Part shown: positions 1-4,721 of the stretch, piece by piece | How the letters are laid out: every line of letters starts with the position of its first letter | How positions within the stretch are numbered: position 1 is the stretch's first letter | Assembly (NCBI GenBank): GCA_026397035.1 | Contig: JAPLVQ010000030.1 | Span: forward strand, 1,159 to 8,880 | Direction of reading: 5' to 3' | Length of the DNA stretch: 7,722 bases | Source of the DNA: Candidatus Iainarchaeum sp. | GTDB taxonomy: Archaea; Iainarchaeota; Iainarchaeia; Iainarchaeales; JAAZKV01 | The notes under the pieces: generated by a model | The model's database searches: none | Told to the model about the DNA's origin: nothing | What the model saw: only the letters and a program-made list of their open reading frames with translations | Program-made: the position numbers and the translations under genes

Positions 1-58
1 GTATCCTTGGATAGAAAAACAAGTTAAAGCAGCTGCCCTAAAAACGCTAAAAAAATAA
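1..58 (+). CDS. C-terminal end of an unidentified protein (partial)
   Basis: Reading from base 2, 18 sense codons run to a TAA at 56-58 and give the tail YPWIEKQVKAAALKTLKK. The lysine/alanine-rich amphipathic ending is compatible with a genuine archaeal C-terminus, but the piece is too short to assign to a family. The gene continues to the left of the window. It is a call on an open frame with plausible composition only; chance openness over 18 codons cannot be excluded. Confidence 0.45.
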   Translation, partial: YPWIEKQVKAAALKTLKK

Positions 59-78
59 TTTCAAGTTATTTCATTTTA

Positions 79-127
79 GCAAGCAATTTTTTCTTGCCTA
101 GGTTTGGCTCTTTTAGCCCCAAGGCAA
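79..127 (+). other. Two mutually exclusive RNA hairpins in the intergenic region
   Basis: GCAAG at 79-83 can pair with CTTGC at 93-97 across a T-rich loop. Alternatively TTGCCT at 94-99 can pair with AGGCAA at 122-127, continued inward by GG 101-102 with CC 119-120 and GGCT 106-109 with AGCC 115-118 around a CTTTT loop, leaving an A-A mismatch and a TTT bulge. The two folds share bases 94-97, so only one can form at a time. The second is longer and likely preferred. It could be a transcript end for the gene finishing at 58, or part of a small RNA. No C/D box, H/ACA box or known riboswitch core was recognised. Confidence 0.45.
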
Positions 128-174
128 CCTTTAAAAATAAACTCCGCCAGAAACTTACTTATTGAATTTAATCT

Positions 175-228
175 AGTCTATCGAGGCAAAGCCGAAGATA
201 GACTTTTCGAGGACCTTAATTAAGGTCC
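175..228 (+). other. Tandem hairpins, including an 18-bp perfect palindrome, just before tRNA-Ser
   Basis: AGTCTATC (175-182) pairs perfectly with GATAGACT (197-204), and nested inside it GGC (185-187) pairs with GCC (191-193). The short GA/GAA internal loop between them could hold sheared G-A pairs. Six bases later GGACCTTAATTAAGGTCC (211-228) is a perfect palindrome that in RNA folds into a seven-pair hairpin with an AAUU loop. It ends two bases before the first tRNA base. No clear TATA box lies at the proper distance from the tRNA, so these elements may belong to a long pre-tRNA leader, or the palindrome may be a DNA-binding site. Confidence 0.55.
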
Positions 229-230
229 AT

Positions 231-442
231 GCAGAGGTGGCAGAGTGGTCAAATGCGCTCGGCTTGAGACTGTCCTTTTCTTTCTCAAAGAGAAAGAACC
301 TGGCAAAAGTGATTCGTTTGCAAGGCGTCGTAAAAGCATTTACTTTTACAACGAAGTGTAAGTTGTCCAAAAGAAAGAGACAACAGCAGTATAGTTACCG
401 AGTTCCCGAAAGGGAGCGGGGGTTCGACTCCCTTCCTCTGCG
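231..442 (+). tRNA. tRNA-Ser(TGA), intron-containing
   Basis: The acceptor stem GCAGAGG (231-237) pairs fully with CCTCTGC (435-441), followed by discriminator G442, the normal serine identity base. CCA is not encoded. The anticodon stem CTCGG (258-262) pairs with CCGAG (398-402), and anticodon TGA is at 265-267. A long variable arm (403-417, TCCC/GGGA around GAAA) marks a class II tRNA; with the TGA anticodon and the G discriminator it is serine, not leucine. The T arm is GGGGG-TTCGACT-CCCTT with two G-T pairs. Exons 231-268 and 397-442 join to an 84-base tRNA. The intron lies at 37/38, the standard archaeal site. Confidence 0.94.
269..396 (+). other. 128-base intron of tRNA-Ser(TGA)
   Basis: The boundaries follow from restoring a seven-base anticodon loop with G37 (268) and A38 (397). 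The junction is a relaxed bulge-helix-bulge: a three-base 3' bulge TTA, a weak central helix between CTTG and ATAG, and an inner helix ACTG (269-272) with CAGT (387-390). The archaeal splicing endonuclease should cut here. Inside are three hairpins: a nine-pair stem 278-286/290-298 with loop AAA, GTAAAAG 330-336/CTTTTAC 343-349, and GTTGTC 362-367/GACAAC 379-384. It is long for an archaeal tRNA intron. No C/D boxes or homing-endonuclease ORF were seen. Confidence 0.85.
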
Positions 443-443
443 C

Positions 444-450
444 TTTTTTT
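444..450 (+). terminator. Oligo-T terminator after tRNA-Ser(TGA)
   Basis: Seven consecutive T residues begin two bases after the discriminator base. Short oligo-T tracts on the non-template strand are enough to end archaeal transcripts. The same T run also enters the TATA-like element of the next gene. Confidence 0.5.
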
Positions 451-459
451 AAATACTTT
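448..459 (+). promoter_or_regulatory. TATA box for the peptidase E-like gene
   Basis: TTTAAATA at 448-455 lies 23-30 bases before the ATG at 478, and no Shine-Dalgarno is present. That spacing puts the transcription start at or next to the start codon, so the mRNA is probably leaderless. Confidence 0.6.
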
Positions 460-477
460 GTGTAGCATAATTATAGT

Positions 478-1104
478 ATGAAGTTTTACTTGTCTTCGTA
501 TAAGTTAGGGACAGATGTTGAAAAACTAAAAAGTCTTTTTCCTTCTAACAATAAAAAAGCTGCTTATCTCCCAAATGCTCTTGACTTTTCGAGCGATTTA
601 GAGCGAAGAAAAAAAAGCATTGAGTCGGATATTATTGATTTGCAAAAACTTGGTTTAGAAATCGAAATAGTGGATTTAAGAGATTATTTCAATAAAAAAC
701 AAGAATTGGAAACTGCACTTTCAAAGTTTGGGGTTATTTGGGTTCGTGGGGGAAAGTTATTTGTGCTTCGGCAAGCAATGAAACTAAGCGGCTTTGATGA
801 AATCCTAAAAAAATTAATGAAAAAAGAAAATATTCTGTACGGCGGGTATAGCGCAGGGATATGTGTTTTAGGATTAACATTAAAGGGCTTTGAGTTACTA
901 GACGATATTAGTGCAAAACCATATGGCGAAAAAGTTGACCTAATCTGGGAAGGTCTTGGAATAATAAATTACTCAATAATTCCTCACTTTCAATCCAACC
1001 ATCCTGAATCAAAAAATGTTGACAAAGCAGTTGAATATATGAAAAAAAATAATATCCTGTTCAAGACACTTCGCGACGGAGAAGCAATAATACTGAATAA
1101 TTAA
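478..1104 (+). CDS. Peptidase E-like serine peptidase (family S51)
   Basis: This 208-residue soluble protein has the features of the S51/peptidase E branch of the class I glutamine-amidotransferase-like fold. Visible motifs are VRGG (89-92) with LFVLRQ next to it, the nucleophile elbow GGYSAG with Ser125, and PHFQSNHPES with His170 as the likely catalytic histidine. RDGEA (199-203) near the C-terminus is the usual family ending and may hold the third catalytic residue. Peptidase E from enteric bacteria cleaves Asp-X dipeptides; other family members are cyanophycinases, so the exact substrate is open. There is no signal peptide, which suggests a cytoplasmic role in dipeptide turnover. The ATG is chosen because of the TATA box 23-30 bases before it. 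Its stop codon overlaps that of the convergent gene. Confidence 0.85.
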   Translation: MKFYLSSYKLGTDVEKLKSLFPSNNKKAAYLPNALDFSSDLERRKKSIESDIIDLQKLGLEIEIVDLRDYFNKKQELETALSKFGVIWVRGGKLFVLRQAMKLSGFDEILKKLMKKENILYGGYSAGICVLGLTLKGFELLDDISAKPYGEKVDLIWEGLGIINYSIIPHFQSNHPESKNVDKAVEYMKKNNILFKTLRDGEAIILNN

Positions 1105-1601
1105 CTTGGCAATGAATCATAAATAGATTTGTATCCTTTTGTAGCCAGGGCAGATACTTCTTTAAGTATTTCTATATTTATCTCGCCGCTTTTTCTCATT
1201 TTTTGTGCATTTGACAGGATATCAGAAGTCGCATAGAGTCTCGCAAAATTAATTGCAGTCATTGTGAAACGAAGGTCAGGATTAACTGCAGGCCCGCTAA
1301 TTGTTGAAGGAACGTTATTATTGATTGTAGTAGTGAACACTTTGTTTTGGTCAGTTATTACTGATTCTATTACCGCTGGTTCACCAGAGAAATACATGTT
1401 AGAATGCAGTTTGTAAGCTCCAACTTCGTTAAGAATCCAGTTTATGTGCGAATTATCTATTTCAGCAGAAGATATTAAAGGCGTTTTTGAGATATTAGCT
1501 TTTGCAACAAATGAAGGCGAAAGCACAAAAAAGTATCCAAAAAATGCTATAATAATAACTATTAAAATAATTATTAGCACAACCATTCTTAATTTTTTCA
1601 T
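1101..1601 (-). CDS. Membrane-anchored protein with a possible SCP2-like outer domain
   Basis: The protein is 166 residues from the ATG at 1599-1601; a TTG codon directly before it is possible but less likely. Residues 1-5 are basic and 6-27 form one long Ile/Val/Phe helix without a lipobox, so the rest is probably anchored on the outer face. The outer part (about 45-166) has strand-rich stretches, then NPDLRFTMTAINFARLY, then a helix and a segment of the type SGEINIEIL before a final helix. The order (polar strands, an aspartate strand, a helix, a strand after a KxxGxxxIE-like turn) resembles SCP2/lipid-transfer folds, but this is inferred from pattern only. AT-rich promoter candidates lie at 1619-1627 and 1631-1640. 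The family is otherwise unrecognised. Confidence 0.7.
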   Translation of the reverse strand: MKKLRMVVLIIILIVIIIAFFGYFFVLSPSFVAKANISKTPLISSAEIDNSHINWILNEVGAYKLHSNMYFSGEPAVIESVITDQNKVFTTTINNNVPSTISGPAVNPDLRFTMTAINFARLYATSDILSNAQKMRKSGEINIEILKEVSALATKGYKSIYDSLPS

Positions 1602-1679
1602 CAAACCACTAATAGAAGATATTTATTGAAGTATTAAAACATTTGTTTTTAGTTAATTTTTATATTTTTAGTTCATTAC

Positions 1680-1696
1680 AGGAAAAAGAATTTCCT
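1680..1696 (+). other. Small hairpin in the 1602-1837 intergenic region
   Basis: AGGAAA (1680-1685) pairs with TTTCCT (1691-1696) over a five-base loop. The surrounding 236 bases are AT-rich, with two back-to-back promoters at the ends and no convincing gene; the longest plus-strand reading frame noticed, MMFKDMFFKQNITIILLRIK and three further residues, is only 23 codons and lacks coding features. Confidence 0.25.
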
Positions 1697-1791
1697 TTGT
1701 TGCAATCACTTGGAAATGCGAGGGAAAAACAATAGTTTAATGATGTTTAAGGACATGTTTTTTAAGCAGAACATTACTATTATACTATTGA

Positions 1792-1832
1792 GAATTAAAA
1801 TAATTTTTTGATTAGATTAATTCTTGGGTGAT
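1792..1832 (+). promoter_or_regulatory. TATA-like element and Shine-Dalgarno for the arginine decarboxylase gene
   Basis: GGTGAT at 1827-1832 is a perfect match to the archaeal anti-Shine-Dalgarno and stands five bases before the ATG at 1838. An AT-rich TATA-like stretch (about 1793-1803) would place the transcription start near 1820-1825, giving a leader just long enough to carry the ribosome-binding site. Unlike several neighbours this gene is therefore probably not leaderless. Confidence 0.6.
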
Positions 1833-1837
1833 TAAAA

Positions 1838-2392
1838 ATGTTAGATTTTGTTCCAAGAAAGATTTTTTTTGTAAAAGGAGTAGGGGTTCATAAAGAAAAG
1901 CTTGAGAGTTTTGAAATGGCTTTGCGCGATGCGGGAGTTCAGCAGTTTAATCTCGTAAGAGTATCAAGTATTTTTCCGCCCGGATGTGAAATTGTTTCAA
2001 AACAAAAAGGACTTCTTGAATTAAAACCCGGACAAATAGTTTTTTGCGTCATGAGTGAGAATAGCAGTAATGAGCCTAATCGTTTAATGGCTGCAGGCGT
2101 CGGTTTAGCCCTGCCTGCTGATAAGAATCATTATGGTTATTTATCCGAGCACCATTCATATGGCCAGACTGATGAAGAAGCAGGAGAATATGCTGAAGAT
2201 TTAGCTGCAAGCATGCTCGCAAGCACTCTTGGAGTAACTCTGCCTTCTGATAATCTTTGCTGGGATGATAAAGAACAAGCGTATAAGATTTCCGGAAAAA
2301 TAGTCAAAACCTGTAATTTTACCCAAAGCTATGTAGGCACAAAAGGTCCTGACTGGGTAACGGTACTTGCAGCTGCAATCTTTGTTCCATAA
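1838..2392 (+). CDS. pdaD: Pyruvoyl-dependent arginine decarboxylase proenzyme
   Basis: The enzyme converts arginine to agmatine, the first step of archaeal polyamine synthesis. The 184-residue length fits the family. The self-processing site is visible in RVSSIFPPG (41-49): cleavage between Ser43 and Ser44 would give a 43-residue beta chain and a 141-residue alpha chain whose N-terminal serine becomes the pyruvoyl cofactor. GYLSEHHSYG (100-109) holds Glu104, matching the catalytic glutamate 109 of the Methanocaldococcus jannaschii enzyme (known from that family). The GPDWV segment near the C-terminus is also typical. The start is fixed by a Shine-Dalgarno five bases upstream. It stands alone: no agmatinase or aminopropyltransferase gene is in the window, so agmatine might equally serve tRNA-Ile agmatidine synthesis. 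Confidence 0.93.
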   Translation: MLDFVPRKIFFVKGVGVHKEKLESFEMALRDAGVQQFNLVRVSSIFPPGCEIVSKQKGLLELKPGQIVFCVMSENSSNEPNRLMAAGVGLALPADKNHYGYLSEHHSYGQTDEEAGEYAEDLAASMLASTLGVTLPSDNLCWDDKEQAYKISGKIVKTCNFTQSYVGTKGPDWVTVLAAAIFVP

Positions 2393-2399
2393 AAGATTT

Positions 2400-2801
2400 T
2401 CATAACCCAAGCGGATTAGGTGCTTTTATCTTAAATTCTTTTCTCAAAACTTCAATTAATAAATTTACATCAACAGGCTTCATTACTACCGCAATACACC
2501 CTTTAGTGTTTTTTGCTCTTGCAACAAACTCCTCACTTCCTGTCATAAAAATAATTTTTGTTCCAGTAAGCTTTGCCGCAACCTCAAAACCATTGAGCCC
2601 TGTAAGGTTAACATCAAGCAAAACAACATCCGGTTTTGATTCTAAACATTTCTTTATAGCAGAAGGACCATTATACGCTTGAATTGTCCTAAAACCCATG
2701 TTTTCAAGTTTTTGTGCAATAGCCGTTGCCGTATAAATATGATCATCCACAACAGCCACAAGAATTAGTTTCTTTTTTTCAGTATTATTTTCAGCACACA
2801 T
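2400..2801 (-). CDS. Stand-alone CheY-like response-regulator receiver
   Basis: This 133-residue protein is one receiver domain with no output domain. All key residues are present: acidic pair Asp19-Asp20, phospho-acceptor Asp63 in VVLLDVNL, Thr87 in FMTG, and Lys108 followed by Pro109 in VMKPVD. It should take a phosphate from a histidine kinase and act by protein contact, as CheY or as a link in a phosphorelay; no kinase or chemotaxis gene is in view. Residues 1-11 are a polar lead and 122-133 a basic tail. TTTAAAT at 2827-2833, 26-32 bases before the ATG, supports this start and a leaderless mRNA. It ends seven bases from the convergent decarboxylase gene. Confidence 0.9.
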   Translation of the reverse strand: MCAENNTEKKKLILVAVVDDHIYTATAIAQKLENMGFRTIQAYNGPSAIKKCLESKPDVVLLDVNLTGLNGFEVAAKLTGTKIIFMTGSEEFVARAKNTKGCIAVVMKPVDVNLLIEVLRKEFKIKAPNPLGL

Positions 2802-2824
2802 TCTACTATTTGGATGATGAAAAG

Positions 2825-2835
2825 GGATTTAAACC
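2825..2835 (-). promoter_or_regulatory. TATA box for the receiver gene
   Basis: On the minus strand GGTTTAAATCC has its TTTAAAT core (2833 down to 2827) 26-32 bases upstream of the ATG at 2801, the right distance for a leaderless archaeal transcript. No Shine-Dalgarno is seen. Confidence 0.6.
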
Positions 2836-2907
2836 TTATTGGTGATTACTTTGAGCATTTTAGGCTGATGTTCCTTGAAAAAGCTTATCTTTGTTTAATA
2901 CTTTTTT

Positions 2908-3422
2908 TTATTCAATATTCGCATCTTGATTTATTACATCCTTTCCTGATGAAATAATACTCCACCAAGGCCTATCATAGCCGTCAACTTTTCCTGTCTC
3001 GGCATTAACTGAAACGGTTTCTGTTCCTTTCATTGGAATTATGCCAAAAAGATTTCGTGTATTTTCTAATGCAACCTTGTATTTAGCTAATCCATTTTCC
3101 AGTTTTAATTCCATTTTACCAAGCTGGTTTAGTTTCTTTTTTATTAAAGAAGGAAGGAGATTAAACCGTTATTATCAAGTTTAATACGTTCTTTTTTATC
3201 AATTCTTGCAGAAACATTATCATCTTCAAGAATTATTTTATTCTCATCAGCCCTCAACTCAAAAGCTTTTTCTTTTATCATTGCGCGAATAGTATTCTTA
3301 GCGTCAATTTGAGTATTAAAATCAGTAATAATTTTTCCTGATTCTATCTTTATTTGTTGCTGAAAATAATTAATATTCCCAAAACTAATCTCAGCTTTAT
3401 TTCTTAACGCCTTGGAAACCAA
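2908..3422 (-). pseudogene. Frameshifted gene for an unidentified DPANN-style protein
   Basis: Two minus-strand frames fit end to end as one protein. The first half (3422-3144, from a TTG) ends in KLDNNGLISFLL and a TAA. The second half is open from just after a TAA at 3169-3171 through the ATG at 3114 to a TAA at 2908-2910. A shift of one base back within 3144-3168, for example at the CTTCTTT run, would read through as NNGLISFLLLIKKKLNQLGK and join them into roughly 170 residues. The first half is rich in alternating strand-like segments (KIESGKIITDF, NKIILEDDN); the second ends with ETGKVDGYDRPWWSII, a style I associate with uncharacterised DPANN proteins. A recent mutation, an assembly indel and programmed frameshifting are all possible. 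No good ATG exists for the first half, so its N-terminus may also be damaged. Confidence 0.6.
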
Positions 3423-3437
3423 AATTATTATTTTTAA

Positions 3438-3463
3438 TTTCTTGGAGGATATCCCCCAAGAAA
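3438..3463 (-). repeat. 26-bp near-perfect palindrome
   Basis: Bases 3438-3463 read as an inverted repeat centred on GGATATCC with a single mismatched pair (A3446 against C3455). In minus-strand RNA that pair becomes G-U, so a fully paired stem of about 11 pairs closes an AUAU loop. It sits between the SWIB-like reading frame and the start of the frameshifted gene, both on the minus strand. It may be an RNA hairpin between genes or a binding site. Confidence 0.6.
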
Positions 3464-3484
3464 AATTTATCCTAAAACTAGATT

Positions 3485-3661
3485 CTAACTCTTTCCGGCT
3501 ATGTTATTCTTTTTTACATAAGCCCAAATCTTTTTTGTCATTTCGCTTGGAGCAATATTTCCAGAACCGAAAACACTTTCTAGCGTGTCATCGCATCCCT
3601 TAAAACAAATACTATACCCTCCAAAAGGTTTCTTCTTTGGCTTTCCACTTAATTATCCCAT
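3485..3661 (-). pseudogene. Short SWIB-like protein gene with an in-frame stop at codon 3
   Basis: The ATG at 3661 follows the Shine-Dalgarno GGAGGG at a seven-base spacing, but the frame reads Met-Gly-TAA. Directly after the TAA the same frame is open for 55 codons to a TAG at 3485-3487: a basic start (LSGKPKKKPFGG), a CFKGCDD motif with two cysteines, then VFGSGNIAPSEMTKKIWAYV and KKNNIAGKS. The part from SEMTKKIWAYVKKNN closely resembles the first half of SWIB domains, small modules linked to chromatin or DNA topology. The rest of a usual SWIB domain is absent, so this may be a short form. No ATG, GTG or TTG lies between the TAA and residue SEM. The lesion could be a real nonsense mutation, a sequencing error or a recoded stop. 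Confidence 0.6.
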
Positions 3662-3715
3662 CAATGAACCCTCCGTTAAAATGGATCTAATACTGTTAAT
3701 AAAAAAGAATTCAAG

Positions 3716-3723
3716 TATATAAA
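3716..3723. promoter_or_regulatory. TATA box shared by divergent genes
   Basis: TATATAAA lies 23-30 bases before the ATG at 3746 on the plus strand, fitting a leaderless mRNA. Read on the minus strand the same bases give TTTATATA about 55-62 bases before the ATG at 3661, which would allow a leader of about 30 bases carrying the GGAGGG ribosome site. The plus direction is the stronger call. Confidence 0.5.
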
Positions 3724-3745
3724 GGAATATGCTATAAGTAGGTAA

Positions 3746-4405
3746 ATGCGACCTGAAAAATGGCTAAAAAGCAATGTTAATGAAAATTCTATTCAACTTA
3801 GTAACAATAAAAAATTACTTATAACACCAAAAAGGGCTTCGATTCTTGGCGTACTTGCATTTCTTTTTTGCACAAGCGCCTCAATAACTCTTTATTCTAA
3901 TTACAACTTTTTCTTTCAATACTTAAGTGAACTAGGCATAGGAAGCACCAGGTTAATTTTTAATTCAGGAATAATTATCGGGGCACTATTATTAGTCCCG
4001 CTATTTGCTTCTTATTATATTCCAAATTCTTTTAGAAAACAACTCACAGCCCTGCTTGGGATAATTTCTCTCGCATTCTTTATTGGAATCGCAATATTTC
4101 CATTATCAATTCCCAAAACCCATTTCACTACTACACTATTATTTTTCTTCACAATGCTAATTACAATAATACTCTCCATAACTGATTTTTTACTTGAAAC
4201 AAAATCAGTGCAAGGGAAAAATAAAACTGATTTATTTAGAAAATTAGATAAAATAGTTTTTACCTTAATAAGTTTAGTTTCAGTTATTTCAATTATTTGT
4301 TTTTATTTTTTTATGAATCCACTTTGGCAAAAAATTGCTGTCGGAGGAATATTAGTTTGGATTGTAATGATAATTATCCTGCGCAAGAACGAAAACTGGT
4401 TTTAG
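3746..4405 (+). CDS. DUF998-type six-helix membrane protein
   Basis: The 219-residue protein is strongly hydrophobic after a polar N-terminal 28 residues. Six membrane helices are visible at about 31-50, 72-91, 101-121, 128-147, 169-188 and 196-212, with a basic C-terminal tail. FQYLSELGIGSTRLIFN (57-73), between helices 1 and 2, matches the signature of DUF998, a widespread prokaryotic membrane family without an assigned function; the following IIIGALLLVPL is also typical. A polar basic loop (151-168) separates helices 4 and 5. The ATG is chosen from the TATA box 23-30 bases upstream. G+C content is low; a 60-base row at 4141-4200 counts 15 G or C. No functional partner is next to it. Confidence 0.8.
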   Translation: MRPEKWLKSNVNENSIQLSNNKKLLITPKRASILGVLAFLFCTSASITLYSNYNFFFQYLSELGIGSTRLIFNSGIIIGALLLVPLFASYYIPNSFRKQLTALLGIISLAFFIGIAIFPLSIPKTHFTTTLLFFFTMLITIILSITDFLLETKSVQGKNKTDLFRKLDKIVFTLISLVSVISIICFYFFMNPLWQKIAVGGILVWIVMIIILRKNENWF

Positions 4406-4456
4406 TTCAATTGAATTTTAAAATAAAGAAAACTGACTTTGTTCATAAAATTAGGC

Positions 4457-4487
4457 TTATTAATACTACACAAAAAAGATACTTAAT
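4457..4487 (+). promoter_or_regulatory. Possible promoter of tRNA-Ser(CGA)
   Basis: The stretch before the tRNA holds TTATTAAT (about 4457-4464) and TTAATA (4482-4487) in an A-rich context. The first, 35-42 bases upstream, would give a short pre-tRNA leader. Both are weak matches in AT-rich DNA. Confidence 0.3.
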
Positions 4488-4498
4488 AGTAAAACTAT

Positions 4499-4678
4499 GC
4501 GGAGATGGCAGAGTGGTCTAATGCACTGGTCTCGAAGGCCGATTTCGCTCGGTCGGCACGATTGATACCGTTAGCACTATTTTCAATAGCGCTGCAGTAG
4601 AAATTTAGCCAGCACTAAAAAAGTGCTAGAGTTAACCAGACCCGAAAGGGTTCGTCGGTTCAAATCCGGCTCTCCGCG
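4499..4678 (+). tRNA. tRNA-Ser(CGA), intron-containing
   Basis: The acceptor stem GCGGAGA (4499-4505) pairs fully with TCTCCGC (4671-4677), with discriminator G4678 and no encoded CCA. The anticodon stem CTGGT (4526-4530) pairs with ACCAG (4635-4639); anticodon CGA is at 4533-4535, with A37 at 4536. The class II variable arm (ACCC-GAAA-GGGT) lies at 4640-4651. The T arm is GTCGG-TTCAAAT-CCGGC. Exons 4499-4536 and 4634-4678 join to 83 bases. The D-arm sequence GGCAGAGTGGTC is identical to that of the tRNA-Ser(TGA) at 231, and the intron sits at the same 37/38 site. Confidence 0.94.
4537..4633 (+). other. 97-base intron of tRNA-Ser(CGA)
   Basis: The splice sites follow from a seven-base anticodon loop (A37 at 4536, A38 at 4634). 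The junction shows a bulge-helix-bulge-like element: CTC (4531-4533) pairs with GAG (4629-4631), flanked by AAG and TTA three-base bulges cut after their second base. Three internal hairpins are visible: GCCGA/TCGGC near 4538-4557, AGC-CTATT/AATAG-GCT around a TTC loop near 4574-4594, and AGCACT/AGTGCT near 4612-4627. No guide-RNA boxes were found. Confidence 0.85.
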
Positions 4679-4692
4679 GTTTGGCAGCAGCC

Positions 4693-4700
4693 TTATATAT
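4693..4700 (+). promoter_or_regulatory. TATA box for the lipoprotein gene
   Basis: TTATATAT stands 22-29 bases before the ATG at 4722, only 15 bases after the tRNA ends. It supports this ATG over the longer open frame, which would otherwise begin inside the tRNA intron. Confidence 0.65.
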
Positions 4701-4721
4701 TTGGATGGACATTTACTTTTA

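Noticed and set aside
175..204. A kink-turn in the nested hairpin
   Set aside because: Tandem G-A pairs are possible, but the required three-base bulge is missing.
1733..1800. A C/D-box guide RNA suggested by ATGATGT near 1739
   Set aside because: The C box is imperfect and no CTGA D box or terminal stem follows at a proper distance.
2813..2959. A 48-codon plus-strand frame starting ATG ATG AAA AGG
   Set aside because: It overlaps the receiver promoter and runs antisense over the frameshifted gene; a frame of this length is expected by chance in AT-rich DNA, and no family was recognised.
3412..3603. A 63-residue plus-strand frame opposite the SWIB-like gene
   Set aside because: It is the antisense shadow of the minus-strand SWIB-like frame, which has recognisable protein character; the plus frame has none.
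4623..4721. The upstream extension of the lipoprotein frame
   Set aside because: It starts inside the tRNA intron and would translate the tRNA 3' exon; the TATA box at 4693-4700 and the signal peptide both fit the ATG at 4722.
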